DNA of 64,000 nucleotides from Hyphomicrobium sp. (GTDB lineage Bacteria > Pseudomonadota > Alphaproteobacteria > Rhizobiales > Hyphomicrobiaceae). Below, piece by piece: positions 34,958 to 44,460 of the stretch. The translations under genes and the position numbers were made by a program. How positions within the stretch are numbered: position 1 is the first letter of the stretch; every line of letters begins with the position of its first letter. The notes beneath the pieces are model-generated. The model did not search any database. It saw only the letters and a program-made list of their open reading frames with translations, and was not told where the DNA came from. The DNA lies in assembly GCA_017512425.1 (NCBI GenBank), contig JAFWGI010000005.1, positions 577,820-641,819 on the forward strand, written 5' to 3'.

Positions 34958-37465
34958 TTATGCCGCCCGATTGCGGCTTGCCACAACCATCATGCCGTCG
35001 CTGTCGGCGGGTAGCGGCCGCTCGGGAATGCGCACCGTGACCAATGTGCCACGGCTCTCTTGCGAATGGATATCGATCTGTCCGCCGTGCAATTCGACAA
35101 GGCTCTTGACGATCGAAAGACCGAGCCCGGCGCCGCGGTGTTTGGAGCCTTGGCTGCGGCTTTCGAAGCGCTTGAACACCTGGTCGAGCTGTTCCTGCGG
35201 AATGCCGACGCCGTGGTCCGCGACCGTGAAGACCACCGAACCGTTTTCGCGCCAGCAGGTCAGTTGCACGACGTCTCCGGCCTTGGAGAAGCCGACCGCA
35301 TTCGACAGCAGATTGTAGAGAACCTGCCGGATGCGGGCTTCGTCCGCCATGATTTCGGAAACGTCGTCGGCAACGGCGATTTCGATGGTGAGGCGCGAGC
35401 GAATGGCGCGCTCGCGAATGCCGAGGATCGCGGAGTCGATGACGGTGCGAACGCCGACCGGCGTCAGCCGCAGTTCCAACCCACCAGCATCGATCGTCGC
35501 GAGGTCGAGAATATCGTCGATGATGGCCAGCAGCGTTTTCGACGACGTCATGATGTCGGCAACGTATTCGCGCTGCTTTTCGTTGAGATCACCCATGAAC
35601 GGGCTGGCGAGCAGTTCCGTAAAGCCGATAATGTTGGTCAGCGGCGTGCGCAATTCGTATGAGATGTGCCCGATGAATTGCGTCTTGAGGCGGTCGCCGG
35701 CAATCAGCGCTTCGTTGCGCTCGACGAGTGCGCGCTCGGCGTTGCGGGCGTCGGTCACGTCGGCAAATGTCAGGAGCGTTGCGCCATCGGGCAGCGGCAT
35801 CAGCGCGTAGTCGATGACGCTGTTGTCGGCGCGGTTCAATTGGCCCTCGAAGGTTTCGCGCTCGTCGAGGAAAGCTGTCACGGCGCGGCCGATGCGCGAC
35901 CAGACGTCGAGGCCGGAGTACATGGCGCTCGCAAGCCCAATCACTTCCTCGACGTGCGGAAGTTCGGCCAAGCGGCGCGGCGAAATTTTCCAGATATTTG
36001 AGAACGCGACGTTGTAAAGCTTGAGGCGGCCATCGGTGCCGAACACCACCACCGCTTCCTTAAGGCTGTCCAGAGTTTCGCGCTGCACGTCGATGAGCGC
36101 GTTATAGCGGCTCTCAAGCGAGAGACGCGCCGTTTCGTCGGCAAAGAGATACGTGACGCCGCCATCGGGCCGTTGCTCGGCCATGACGTGGATGATGCGT
36201 CCGTCAGTCAGGTGCCAGACGTCTTCCAATTCAGCGCCAGTTTGATAGCAGGCGAGAACGCGGGTTTTCCAATCGCGGTAGTTGACGACCGGCGGCAGCT
36301 TGCCGAGTTCGCGTAATCGGTCGAGGACGGCGCTATCGCTCGGCTTGGTGCGCAGCCAATCTTCGTCAAGCTGCCAGAGATTGCGATAGGCATTGTTGAA
36401 AAAGACGAGCTGCTGATCGCGATTGAAAATCACGACGGCCGTTTCAACGCGGTGCAGGGTGCGGTCATAAGCGGCGATCTCACGTTCGAGTTCGCCCTGC
36501 GCGGTTTCGATAGCGGTAACGTCGATCGCAGCGCCGGCACTGACCCCGTCGACTGGCAATACGACGATGTCGTGCGGCCGGCGTTCGCCGCCGGCAACGA
36601 GATGGACGCGCGCGCGATAGCTTTCGCCTTGCGCGACGGACTTCGCGACCGACTTGCGCTGCCGGCTTTCGAGCAATTCAATCTGCCGGTCGAGAACTTC
36701 CGCCTCTGACTGGGCGTCGACAGCCGTAATGTAGGCGCTGTTGACCCAGTTCAGCTTGCCGTCGTCAGCGCGCAGCCAGACCGGCATCGGCAGGGTATTG
36801 AGCAGTGCGCGGCTCGAACGGATATCGCGCGCAAGAATGGCGTGCTGACTGTTGATCGCGGACAGTTCGAGTTTGTATCCGGCAATATCCTTGAGCCGCA
36901 GTACGGCCCGGCCGCCTGCTGCGCGCCCTTCGCCTTCGACATTGCCGCCGGCGAGCGTCTTCAGAATAATGTTGAATGCGCGGCCGTTGGCGAACAACTG
37001 GTCGAGCGCGGCCTTCAAAGCCTGCGCGCTCTTAGCGTCGAGCCAATGGCCGAAACGCAAAATCTCGGTATTGCTGTCGGGCAGTCCGGGAACGCCGCTC
37101 AAGGTGTGCGCGACGATGCGAACGGCCTGGCCCTGCTCCCAGAAAATCAGAACCTGCGGTTCGGCGCGAATGATCGCGTCTGCGGCAGCGAGGTTGCGGC
37201 GAAGCTGCAGGCTTTCGGCTTTCGCGTAACGGGCTTCGCGCCGCGCCGTCGATGCCATGTGCCAGACGATCAGTCCGGCAATGAAGCCCGCGCCGGCGAC
37301 GAGCGCGATCAGCGAGACGTGGCGCAGGTCTATCTGGTCAGGCTTCAGCTCGTGACCGGAAACGAACGACGACAGCAGCGCGGTGATGCATCCCATCGCA
37401 GCCAGCAACAGCAGCGCGAGTTGCCGACGCGTCGTTTGCTGGTTCCTGTTGGTGATGCTGCGCAT
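34958..37465 (-). CDS. divL: DivL-type PAS sensor kinase with tyrosine at the phospho-acceptor site
   Basis: The 835-residue protein has two N-terminal membrane helices (about residues 15-36 and 48-69), several PAS domains (about 230-600), a HisKA-like dimerisation domain and a HATPase domain. The H-box reads ISYELRTPL: Y603 stands where kinases have histidine, the hallmark of DivL. N, G1 and G2 boxes are intact (LLSNAVGFS, DHGVGIP, GAGLGLSIV). In Caulobacter DivL reads DivK phosphorylation and controls CckA-CtrA. The codon is TAC, so the substitution is real in this sequence. Confidence 0.92.
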   Translation of the reverse strand: MRSITNRNQQTTRRQLALLLLAAMGCITALLSSFVSGHELKPDQIDLRHVSLIALVAGAGFIAGLIVWHMASTARREARYAKAESLQLRRNLAAADAIIRAEPQVLIFWEQGQAVRIVAHTLSGVPGLPDSNTEILRFGHWLDAKSAQALKAALDQLFANGRAFNIILKTLAGGNVEGEGRAAGGRAVLRLKDIAGYKLELSAINSQHAILARDIRSSRALLNTLPMPVWLRADDGKLNWVNSAYITAVDAQSEAEVLDRQIELLESRQRKSVAKSVAQGESYRARVHLVAGGERRPHDIVVLPVDGVSAGAAIDVTAIETAQGELEREIAAYDRTLHRVETAVVIFNRDQQLVFFNNAYRNLWQLDEDWLRTKPSDSAVLDRLRELGKLPPVVNYRDWKTRVLACYQTGAELEDVWHLTDGRIIHVMAEQRPDGGVTYLFADETARLSLESRYNALIDVQRETLDSLKEAVVVFGTDGRLKLYNVAFSNIWKISPRRLAELPHVEEVIGLASAMYSGLDVWSRIGRAVTAFLDERETFEGQLNRADNSVIDYALMPLPDGATLLTFADVTDARNAERALVERNEALIAGDRLKTQFIGHISYELRTPLTNIIGFTELLASPFMGDLNEKQREYVADIMTSSKTLLAIIDDILDLATIDAGGLELRLTPVGVRTVIDSAILGIRERAIRSRLTIEIAVADDVSEIMADEARIRQVLYNLLSNAVGFSKAGDVVQLTCWRENGSVVFTVADHGVGIPQEQLDQVFKRFESRSQGSKHRGAGLGLSIVKSLVELHGGQIDIHSQESRGTLVTVRIPERPLPADSDGMMVVASRNRAA

Positions 37466-37634
37466 GCGCGTCCGGTTCGAGGGTCATGAGGCCAGATGGC
37501 GGCTTTTGGCTCGCGGACGCGACGAACAAGCCAATAGCCGACGCGGGCCATGCTTTTGTTTGGCCAGGCCCGAATCACTAAACGACGATTATGCGGAGCC
37601 GTGCCGCCAGCCGCCAGAGCGGTGTGCCTCTTAG

Positions 37635-37668
37635 ACAACAAAGGCGCGCGAGGTGTTCCCCGCGCGCC
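37635..37668 (-). terminator. Probable terminator of ahcY
   Basis: On the minus strand GGCGCGCG pairs with CGCGCGCC around a ten-base loop and is followed by TTTGTTGT. It lies 60 bases after the ahcY stop. The tail is only moderately T-rich. Confidence 0.55.
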
Positions 37669-37728
37669 GCTTGTCTCAGCTACAAATGTCTCAGCTACAA
37701 GGCGGCGATGTGGTCGCCGCGGGTGTTC

Positions 37729-39141
37729 TCAGTAACGGTAGGCTTCCGGCTTATACGGGCCTTCCGGCTTGACGCCGATGTAGTCAGCCTGATCCTTGCG
37801 CAGCTCGGTCAGCTTCACGCCGATTTTGGCGAGGTGCAAGCGCGCGACCTTCTCGTCGAGCGACTTCGGCAGGACGTAGACTTCCTTTTTGTACTTGCCG
37901 TCCTTGTTGTTCGCCCAAAGCTCGATCTGGGCGAGCGTCTGGTTGGTGAACGATGCCGACATCACGAAGCTCGGGTGCCCCATGGCGTTGCCGAGATTCA
38001 CGAGGCGGCCTTCCGACAGCATGATGATGCGCTTTCCGTCGGCGAATGCGATTTCGTCCACCTGCGGCTTGATGTTGGTCCACTTGAGGTTCTTCAACGA
38101 GGCGATCTGAATTTCGTTGTCGAAGTGGCCGATGTTGCAGACGATGGCGCGGTCTTTCATCGCGCGCATGTGGTCGAGCGTGACGATGTCCTTGTTGCCG
38201 GTCGCGGTGACGAAAATGTCGGCGATCGGCGCCGCGTCTTCCATCGTCACGACCTGATAGCCTTCCATCGCCGCCTGCAGCGCGCAGATCGGATCGATTT
38301 CCGAGACCATTACACGGCAGCCGGCCTGACGCAGCGACGCTGCCGACCCCTTGCCGACATCGCCGAAGCCCGCGACCATCGCGACCTTGCCCGACATCAT
38401 GACGTCGGTGCCGCGGCGAATGCCGTCGACGAGCGACTCGCGGCATCCGTAGAGATTGTCGAACTTCGACTTGGTAACCGAGTCGTTGACGTTGATCGCC
38501 GGCCAGAGCAGCGTGCCGGCCTTCTGCATATCGTACAAGCGATGCACGCCGGTTGTCGTTTCTTCCGAGACGCCCTTAATGCTGTCGGCAATGGCCTGGA
38601 AGTAGCCCTTCGGCTTTTCCTTGAGCTGCTTCTTCAGCAGCGCGAAGAAGACTTCTTCTTCTTCCGAGCCCGGCTTGTCGAGGAATGCCGTGTCACCCTT
38701 TTCGGCGCGCAGACCGAGATGGACGTACATGGTGGCGTCGCCGCCGTCGTCGAGGATCATGTTCGGATGGCCGCCGCCGTGCCAGTCGAACAGCATGGCG
38801 GTGTAGTCCCAGTAATCTTTCAGCGTTTCGCCCTTCACAGCGAACACCGGGATGCCGGCAGCAGCGATCGCAGCGGCGGCATGATCCTGCGTCGAATAGA
38901 TGTTGCAGGAAACCCAGCGGATGTCGGCGCCGAGCGCCTTCAGCGTTTCGATCAGCACGCCGGTCTGAATCGTCATGTGCAACGAACCGGCAATGCGCGC
39001 GCCTTTCAGCGGCTGCTTGGGCCCGTATTCTTCGCGGGTTGCCATCAGGCCCGGCATCTCGGTTTCGGCCAGCGACAGCTCCTTGCGGCCGAAGTCGGCG
39101 AGGCCAATGTCCTTGACGATGTAGTCTTGCTTACCGCTCAT
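37729..39141 (-). CDS. ahcY: Adenosylhomocysteinase (SAH hydrolase)
   Basis: The enzyme splits S-adenosylhomocysteine to adenosine and homocysteine, clearing the product inhibitor of methyltransferases. The 470-residue protein shows the NAD-binding [38 protein letters not shown], and the C-terminal KPEAYRY. AAGGAG precedes the ATG at 39141; a longer reading to 39306 is rejected. In relatives it neighbours ptsH; here a TadG-like gene is inserted between. Confidence 0.98.
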   Translation of the reverse strand: MSGKQDYIVKDIGLADFGRKELSLAETEMPGLMATREEYGPKQPLKGARIAGSLHMTIQTGVLIETLKALGADIRWVSCNIYSTQDHAAAAIAAAGIPVFAVKGETLKDYWDYTAMLFDWHGGGHPNMILDDGGDATMYVHLGLRAEKGDTAFLDKPGSEEEEVFFALLKKQLKEKPKGYFQAIADSIKGVSEETTTGVHRLYDMQKAGTLLWPAINVNDSVTKSKFDNLYGCRESLVDGIRRGTDVMMSGKVAMVAGFGDVGKGSAASLRQAGCRVMVSEIDPICALQAAMEGYQVVTMEDAAPIADIFVTATGNKDIVTLDHMRAMKDRAIVCNIGHFDNEIQIASLKNLKWTNIKPQVDEIAFADGKRIIMLSEGRLVNLGNAMGHPSFVMSASFTNQTLAQIELWANNKDGKYKKEVYVLPKSLDEKVARLHLAKIGVKLTELRKDQADYIGVKPEGPYKPEAYRY

Positions 39142-39299
39142 TTCGGCTCCTTTGCGGGGGTCAAATGCGAGATTTTGGCGGGTGGGACGGATGGCGCTGC
39201 CTAGCGTGCGCTGAGCGCGGTCGCCGGCATCGCAAGACACCCTGTCGCACCAAAAATTTTGCCCGATCGACAGCTGTATACCGAAGCCGCCCCGGAGTC

Positions 39300-39582
39300 G
39301 CAACAAGATATAAGCAACTCTTTATGTGTCGTGCCGACTCGCGCTAACCGTTTTGCTCCCGCCGCGCCCTGACGATGCTGGGCATTTCGCCAACCTTCGC
39401 AGATTATCTTAAGTAATAATGGCTAACCAACCCTTAATATAATAAGTAAAATTTGAATAAAACAGAAGTAAAAGTCAGAATACATTTATTTAGTTACGTC
39501 CAAATCGAGTACTGCTTTTAATCTGTCTTAAATATCTCGTCTCCTAAATAGCAAATGCCAATAAAAGTGCAGGAGGCGTACT
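39300..39582. other. AT-rich intergenic region upstream of the TadG-like gene
   Basis: This gap, especially 39405-39570, is far richer in A and T than its surroundings, with many TTAATATAATAAG-like runs. No reading frame or stable hairpin is evident. It probably contains the promoter of the downstream gene and could be a target for a xenogeneic silencer. Confidence 0.55.
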
Positions 39583-41034
39583 ATGTCTAGAAATCCGATG
39601 GAGCGGAATACTTCCGCTTCCGCAACAGATGTGACGGGCCAGTCTGGCCTCGAGCAGGGTGTGCGCGGCCGTCAGCGGCTCGCAGACTTCGCTCGGGACA
39701 AGGCTGGCGACGTGGCCATTCTTTTCGGCCTGATGACCATGGCGATGTTCATGCTCATCGGCGCAGCGGTCGACATCGGCCGTTGGCTCAACGCCCGCGA
39801 TCAGACGATTGCAGCGATCGACGCAGCCGTCCTGGCAGCCGGTCGTGCGCTGCAGACCAATGGTGGAAACCAGGCCGATGCGATTGCCATGGCCAAGGTT
39901 TACTATCAGGAAGCGGTGAAGAGCCGTCTTGTTGTCAAGAACGACAACGTGACGTTCTCGGTCGTCGACAACGGCACGGCTGTTCAGGCATCCGGCAATG
40001 CTGCCATCAACACGCCGTTCATGCGTCTTGCTGGCATCAACGAACTGCCGTTGCTGAAGAACACTGGCGCAGAACACTCGAAGTCGGTTCTGGCTGTCGG
40101 CGGCAATGCTGAACTCAATCTCGAAATCGCGATGATGCTCGACGTGTCGGGCTCGATGGGTTCGGGTGGCAAGCTGCAGGACATGAAGGATGCCGCGAGC
40201 GATCTCGTCGACATCGTTGTCTGGAACGATCAAAGCAAGTTCAAATCCCGCGTTTCCGTTGTTCCGTTCTCGGCTGACGTTCGTCCGCCGGTCGCGGCTT
40301 CGCAGGGCGGATTGCTCGGCATGTTGAACTCGTTGCTGAGCCTCGTTACGCCGCCGACAAACTCGTCATGGCCGGGCTCGCGCCGGTACAACAACCGGAC
40401 CTATACCAAGACAGCGTGCGTTGGTGAGCGCATGTCGACGGAGAAGTACTCCGACGTGCTTCCGGCTGCCGACAAGTATATGACGCCGACCTATACGAGC
40501 GGCGGGTCGTGCTCGATCTCGACGTCCGGTAGCGTGCTTCCGCTGACAAGCGACAAGACGGTATTGAAGGCGAAGATCGATAGCTTGGTTGCGCAGGGCG
40601 GCACGGCTGGTCATGTCGGCACCGCTTGGGCTTACTACATGCTGTCGCCGAAATGGTCTTCGCTTGTGCCGTCGGCTGCTCAGGCAGTTGCCTACAACAC
40701 GCCGAAGACCAACAAGATCGCGATCCTGATGTCGGACGGTGAGTATAACTACACCTACGGCAGCAATGGTATTGCGACCGACACGACGGGCAGCAATGGC
40801 AACGGTTCGAGCTCTGCAACACAGGCTGTCGCTATCTGCCAGCAGATGAAGTCGCAGAATATCGAAGTCTACACCGTGGGCTTCGATCTGGGTGGCAACC
40901 AGACGGCGATCAATACGCTGAAGAACTGCGCCACAGATGCCTCGAAGGCCTACAACGCCGACAACGGCGAACAGTTGAGAGCGGCCTTCCGTGACATCGC
41001 TCTCAAGGTGTCGCAGCTCTACTTGACCAAGTAA
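39583..41034 (+). CDS. TadG-like pilus-assembly protein with von Willebrand A domain
   Basis: A short basic N terminus and one membrane helix (about residues 42-68, GDVAILFGLMTMAMFMLIG) form the TadE/TadG-like leader. The exported part carries a VWA domain with the metal-site motif DVSGSMG and later LMSDGEYNY. Gly/Ser-rich stretches near residues 395-410 are loops. Proteins of this kind belong to Tad/Flp pilus systems or act as surface adhesins. No other tad gene is in the window. GGAGG precedes the ATG, and an AT-rich leader and a strong terminator isolate the gene. Confidence 0.88.
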   Translation: MSRNPMERNTSASATDVTGQSGLEQGVRGRQRLADFARDKAGDVAILFGLMTMAMFMLIGAAVDIGRWLNARDQTIAAIDAAVLAAGRALQTNGGNQADAIAMAKVYYQEAVKSRLVVKNDNVTFSVVDNGTAVQASGNAAINTPFMRLAGINELPLLKNTGAEHSKSVLAVGGNAELNLEIAMMLDVSGSMGSGGKLQDMKDAASDLVDIVVWNDQSKFKSRVSVVPFSADVRPPVAASQGGLLGMLNSLLSLVTPPTNSSWPGSRRYNNRTYTKTACVGERMSTEKYSDVLPAADKYMTPTYTSGGSCSISTSGSVLPLTSDKTVLKAKIDSLVAQGGTAGHVGTAWAYYMLSPKWSSLVPSAAQAVAYNTPKTNKIAILMSDGEYNYTYGSNGIATDTTGSNGNGSSSATQAVAICQQMKSQNIEVYTVGFDLGGNQTAINTLKNCATDASKAYNADNGEQLRAAFRDIALKVSQLYLTK

Positions 41035-41062
41035 GCGGCGTCACAATTGGCTTCCTGCACAG

Positions 41063-41102
41063 GAGCTGGGGGTGCCTTCCAAGGCACCCTCAGCTCTCTT
41101 TA
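41063..41102 (+). terminator. Rho-independent terminator of the TadG-like gene
   Basis: The stem GAGCTGGGGGTGCCTT pairs with AAGGCACCCTCAGCTC around a CC loop, followed by TCTTTATT. It lies just after the VWA gene. Confidence 0.82.
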
Positions 41103-41151
41103 TTGTGTAGCGAAGAGTATTGATTTGATCATTTAGACGAATGCGTCGGCG

Positions 41152-41457
41152 TCAGCCGTCGCCGACGCATTCCTCGTCGAAGCCTGCTTCGACGAGTGCC
41201 ACCAACGCCGCCAGCGCTTCCGGCCCTTGCGGCCCTTCAGCAGTGATATGCAGTTCCGACCCGGGGCCGGCCGCCAGCATCATCAGGCCCATGATCGACG
41301 TACCGCCAACCGTCTGGCCGTCGCGCGTAACCGAAATGTTGGCGTTATAGCTTTCCGCGCATTTGACGAATTTGGCAGATGCCCGCGCGTGCAGCCCCTT
41401 GAGGTTGCGGATGACGACGATTGCTTCGGGCCGTTTGCTGTTTTTGAGTTCCGGCAA
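41152..41457 (-). CDS. ptsH: HPr phosphocarrier protein of the nitrogen-type PTS
   Basis: The 101-residue protein has the phospho-acceptor histidine in KGLHARASAKFV and the regulatory serine in GGTSIMGLMML, the site used by HprK. TTG 41457 is chosen because AAAGGAG lies just upstream and the protein then begins at the family edge; a longer reading to 41616 runs through a palindromic repeat. It lies with EIIA, hprK and chvGI, linking phosphoryl flow to carbon and envelope control. Confidence 0.9.
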   Translation of the reverse strand: MPELKNSKRPEAIVVIRNLKGLHARASAKFVKCAESYNANISVTRDGQTVGGTSIMGLMMLAAGPGSELHITAEGPQGPEALAALVALVEAGFDEECVGDG

Positions 41458-41473
41458 GAAGGCTCCTTTGGTT

Positions 41474-41515
41474 GTCGCTGGCGACTCCGCTTCCGCGGAG
41501 CCGGCCGCCAGCGAC
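41474..41515. repeat. GACTCCGC-family palindrome between ptsH and EIIA genes
   Basis: This is a 42-nt hairpin, GTCGCTGGC...GCCAGCGAC outer arms with GACTCCGC-TTCC-GCGGAGCC inside. It is the only copy outside the 3-8 kb region and lies in the leader of ptsH, where it might separate or tune expression. Confidence 0.75.
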
Positions 41516-41548
41516 GGGACGGTGCGCCAGCGACGGACTACCGGAGCG

Positions 41549-41950
41549 CTATTCGCCCGACAGTTCCTGGCTCGCGACCTTGATATACTTTTTGCCTGCA
41601 TCGCGCGCCAAGGCAACAGCCTGCGGCAGGGCCATTTCGGTCCGGATGCTCGCGAGCTTGACCAATATCGGCAAATTGATGCCGGCGATAACCTCCGCCC
41701 GCGCCTCGTCCATGACGGAGATCGCGAGATTTGACGGCGTCCCGCCGAACATATCGGTCAGAATAATGACGCCCTCGCCGTTATCGACGCGATTGACCGC
41801 TTCGAGAATATCCTGCCGGCGCTGGGTGGCGTCGTCTTCAGGACCGATGGCGATGGTCTCAAGATGCGTTTGACGGCCTACGACATGTTCGAGCGCGTTG
41901 CGGAATTCGACCGCTAACCCGCCGTGTGTGACAATCACCAGTCCAATCAT
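41549..41950 (-). CDS. manX: PTS EIIA component, mannose/fructose type
   Basis: The 133-residue cytoplasmic domain has the active-site histidine in IVTHGGLAVEF and the DMFGGTPSNLAI segment of EIIA-Man. No EIIB, EIIC or EIID lies near, so it is regulatory rather than for sugar transport, as in the alphaproteobacterial PTS with HPr and HprK. ATG start at 41950. Confidence 0.93.
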   Translation of the reverse strand: MIGLVIVTHGGLAVEFRNALEHVVGRQTHLETIAIGPEDDATQRRQDILEAVNRVDNGEGVIILTDMFGGTPSNLAISVMDEARAEVIAGINLPILVKLASIRTEMALPQAVALARDAGKKYIKVASQELSGE

Positions 41951-42091
41951 GAATGGCTAGCCAATCCCTGGGCCGTATAGACGCGCAAAACCGGCATAAC
42001 GAACCGGGCGGCGCAAGCGGGCGGAAAGTGGCAAGGGTTCGGGTCAAGCGCAAGTAAATTTTGCCCAGCATTCGGGGCGGCAAAGTTGCGC

Positions 42092-42568
42092 TTAATCCAC
42101 CGATTTTAACGATGGCAACCGGATCATCGCCATTGCGGCCAGCAATTTTAGCGGCGCCGATGCATCGTACGCGCAAATACTTAGCACCGGAACTCTGAGA
42201 CCCAGCAATTCGGTCGTCGGCCAGGGATCGGGGTACCGTTCTATTGTTTCACGTTCGGCGATGTCTGCGACTAAAGCGACGTTCGCTTCACGGGCCGGAT
42301 CGATGTCCAGAATACCGAGGCCACGCACTTCGATTTTGCCGAAAAGGGTCGCTGGTGCTGACGCAATTAAAGACAGCCCTTGCCGTCGCAGTAGAACCTG
42401 ATCATCAGACACCAGACGAGCGGGAGCCTGATTGAGCTGCGATACGGGCACCGCCAAACAGCGAAACGCGAGATCAGATTTGCCGGACCCCGACGATCCG
42501 CGGATAAGGATCGCACGTCCGCCGACGGAAATGGCTGTCGCATGCAAGTGATCAACCGCGCCGTCCAA
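42092..42568 (-). CDS. hprK: HPr kinase/phosphorylase, short alphaproteobacterial form
   Basis: The 158-residue protein contains only the catalytic half: LHATAISVGGRAILIRGSSGSGKSD (P-loop) and LVSDDQV, and lacks the N-terminal domain of Gram-positive HprK. It phosphorylates HPr on serine. TTG 42568 is preferred because GGAGG lies five bases upstream and overlaps the chvG end by 17 bases; TTG 42547 is an alternative. Confidence 0.9.
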   Translation of the reverse strand: MDGAVDHLHATAISVGGRAILIRGSSGSGKSDLAFRCLAVPVSQLNQAPARLVSDDQVLLRRQGLSLIASAPATLFGKIEVRGLGILDIDPAREANVALVADIAERETIERYPDPWPTTELLGLRVPVLSICAYDASAPLKLLAAMAMIRLPSLKSVD

Positions 42569-44426
42569 CGCTGCCTCCGGGTGCCGCTGCCTTCAGCCGA
42601 ACGACAAAGCGTGCGCCCAGGACTTTCCCGTTTTTCGCGTCGACGAGGTTTTCTGCGGAAATTTCTCCGCGGTGGCTGACGATGATTTCCTTCGAGATCG
42701 AAAGCCCAAGACCTGAGTTCTTGCCGCGGCTGCTGTCTGTCGCCGGGCGGTCGCTGTAAAAGCGATCGAAGACGGCGAGCAGCTTATCCGGCGGAATACC
42801 CGGGCCCTGATCTTCGACGGCGATTTCAACGGTTGGGCCGGCAGCCCGCGCCTTGACGGTAATCGTGCCGCCCGGCGGCGAGAACGAGAGCGCGTTGTCG
42901 ACAAGGTTGGTGAAGACTTGTCCAAGGCGCCCGTCGTTGCCGACGATGGTGTAGGCGTGTTCGGACGCAACGGGTTCGATCGCGAGTTTGATGACGCGGC
43001 CGTCGTCTGTCAGCATGTCGCGGAAAATGCCCGTGACGTTCTTCAGCACGACGCGGATGTCGAGCGGCTGCATTTCCTGGCGCGCCAGCTCGGCGTCGAG
43101 GCGCGACGCATTCGAGACGTCGTTGATCAGACGGTTCAAGCGTTTCAATTCGCTTTGGATCTGATCGACGAGTTCTTCGCGGTCGCTGTCTGTTTTGGCG
43201 TAGGTCATCGCTTCCGCCGTCGAGCGCGCGGCCGCAAGCGGGTTTTTCAATTCGTGCGCGACGTCGGCCGCGAATTTCTCGCTGGCTTCGATGCGGCGGT
43301 AGAGCGCTCCGGTCATCGCGATGAATGCGCGGCCCATCTGGCCGACTTCGTCGCGCCGGTCGGTGAAGTCGGGCAACTGCTGGCGGGCCGAGATGTTCTG
43401 GCTGACGCGGTTTGCGGCTTCCGACAGACGCTTCATCGGATCGGCGACGGTACGTGCAAGCAGCAGCGACGAGCCGATCGCGACAAGGAGAGCAAAGCCG
43501 GCGATCTGCAGAATGAGCCAGCGTTCGTCCCACAAGACGTCGTCAATCGCGCCGGGCTGCGTCGAGACGAGAAGCACGCCCATCAAGCGGTTGCCGCGCT
43601 TGATCGGCTCGGCCATCGAAACGATTTGCTGGCCTTTGCTGTTGAGCAGCAGGATCGGCCGTTCGACGCCGAGTTCGGCGGCCTGCTTGACTTCCGGGTA
43701 GAGGAAGCCGTTCGCCGTGCCGAGTTCGCGGTAGACCTTCAGTTCCTTGTTGATCAGCCAGTAGTGAAAGCGCGTCCAGAAGTTCTTCAATCGCGGCTGC
43801 TGCTCGAATTCTTCGACGACGGGCGCTGGGTCGTCGGGGCGCGCCTTGGCGAAGAGCGTATCGCTGTCTAGGATCAACGTGCCTTTTTGCGAGTAAATCC
43901 GAGCTGTCAGATCGGCTGGGCCGACGAGTTTTTTAAGAACCAGCGACGCCTGCTGCGGATCGATCGGCAGCTCAAGCGCTGCAAAAGCGTCGTCGCGTTT
44001 CGGTTTCGGCGCGACGTTATCGGGTAAGCGATTGGTATCGTAAATCGCGCGCTCGTTGATGGCGCGATAGGCAATCGCTTCGGCCGAAATGCGCGATACG
44101 GTTTTGACGACATCGACTTTGGCTTCGAGCAGCCAGCCGTGATGCAGGCTGATGTAGAGCATCGCCAGCAATAGCGCGAGCAGGCCGAGGATGTTGCTGA
44201 CCAGGATGCGCCGGACGAGAGACGCACTCAGAAATCGCGGGATCGGCAAATTGCTGTGCCAGCGCCGCAGACCCCTGTAACCATTGGCAATCGACGCCGA
44301 CCAGCTCGGCCACGACGTCACAAACCAAGACGTCTCCGGCCAGCTCTTTTCTGGAGTGCTTGCGCCTTCGAGCGCAGCACCGTCGGGCACTGCGCTCTTT
44401 GGCATGTCGTTGATGTCAAGCGCCAT
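42552..44426 (-). CDS. chvG: ChvG-type sensor histidine kinase
   Basis: The 624-residue kinase has two membrane helices (about residues 75-95 and 310-335) enclosing a periplasmic sensor of about 210 residues, then a HAMP (VADPMKRLSEAANRVS), H-box VAHELKNPL with the phospho-histidine, N-box, and G boxes DQGPGIPPDKL and GLGLSISKEI. ChvG/ExoS senses acidity and envelope stress and controls exopolysaccharide and symbiosis or virulence genes through ChvI. No ExoR gene is in the window. Confidence 0.95.
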   Translation of the reverse strand: MALDINDMPKSAVPDGAALEGASTPEKSWPETSWFVTSWPSWSASIANGYRGLRRWHSNLPIPRFLSASLVRRILVSNILGLLALLLAMLYISLHHGWLLEAKVDVVKTVSRISAEAIAYRAINERAIYDTNRLPDNVAPKPKRDDAFAALELPIDPQQASLVLKKLVGPADLTARIYSQKGTLILDSDTLFAKARPDDPAPVVEEFEQQPRLKNFWTRFHYWLINKELKVYRELGTANGFLYPEVKQAAELGVERPILLLNSKGQQIVSMAEPIKRGNRLMGVLLVSTQPGAIDDVLWDERWLILQIAGFALLVAIGSSLLLARTVADPMKRLSEAANRVSQNISARQQLPDFTDRRDEVGQMGRAFIAMTGALYRRIEASEKFAADVAHELKNPLAAARSTAEAMTYAKTDSDREELVDQIQSELKRLNRLINDVSNASRLDAELARQEMQPLDIRVVLKNVTGIFRDMLTDDGRVIKLAIEPVASEHAYTIVGNDGRLGQVFTNLVDNALSFSPPGGTITVKARAAGPTVEIAVEDQGPGIPPDKLLAVFDRFYSDRPATDSSRGKNSGLGLSISKEIIVSHRGEISAENLVDAKNGKVLGARFVVRLKAAAPGGSVGRRG

Positions 44427-44460
44427 CCCGGCTCCAATCGATGGCGTTACGCCGCCTCAA

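Noticed and set aside
37591..39204. Long plus-strand frame opposite ahcY
   Set aside because: Antisense shadow; SAH hydrolase on the other strand is unambiguous.
39142..39310. SAH or SAM riboswitch upstream of ahcY
   Set aside because: The leader was read on the minus strand and no consensus core of either class could be recognised; a covariance search would settle it.
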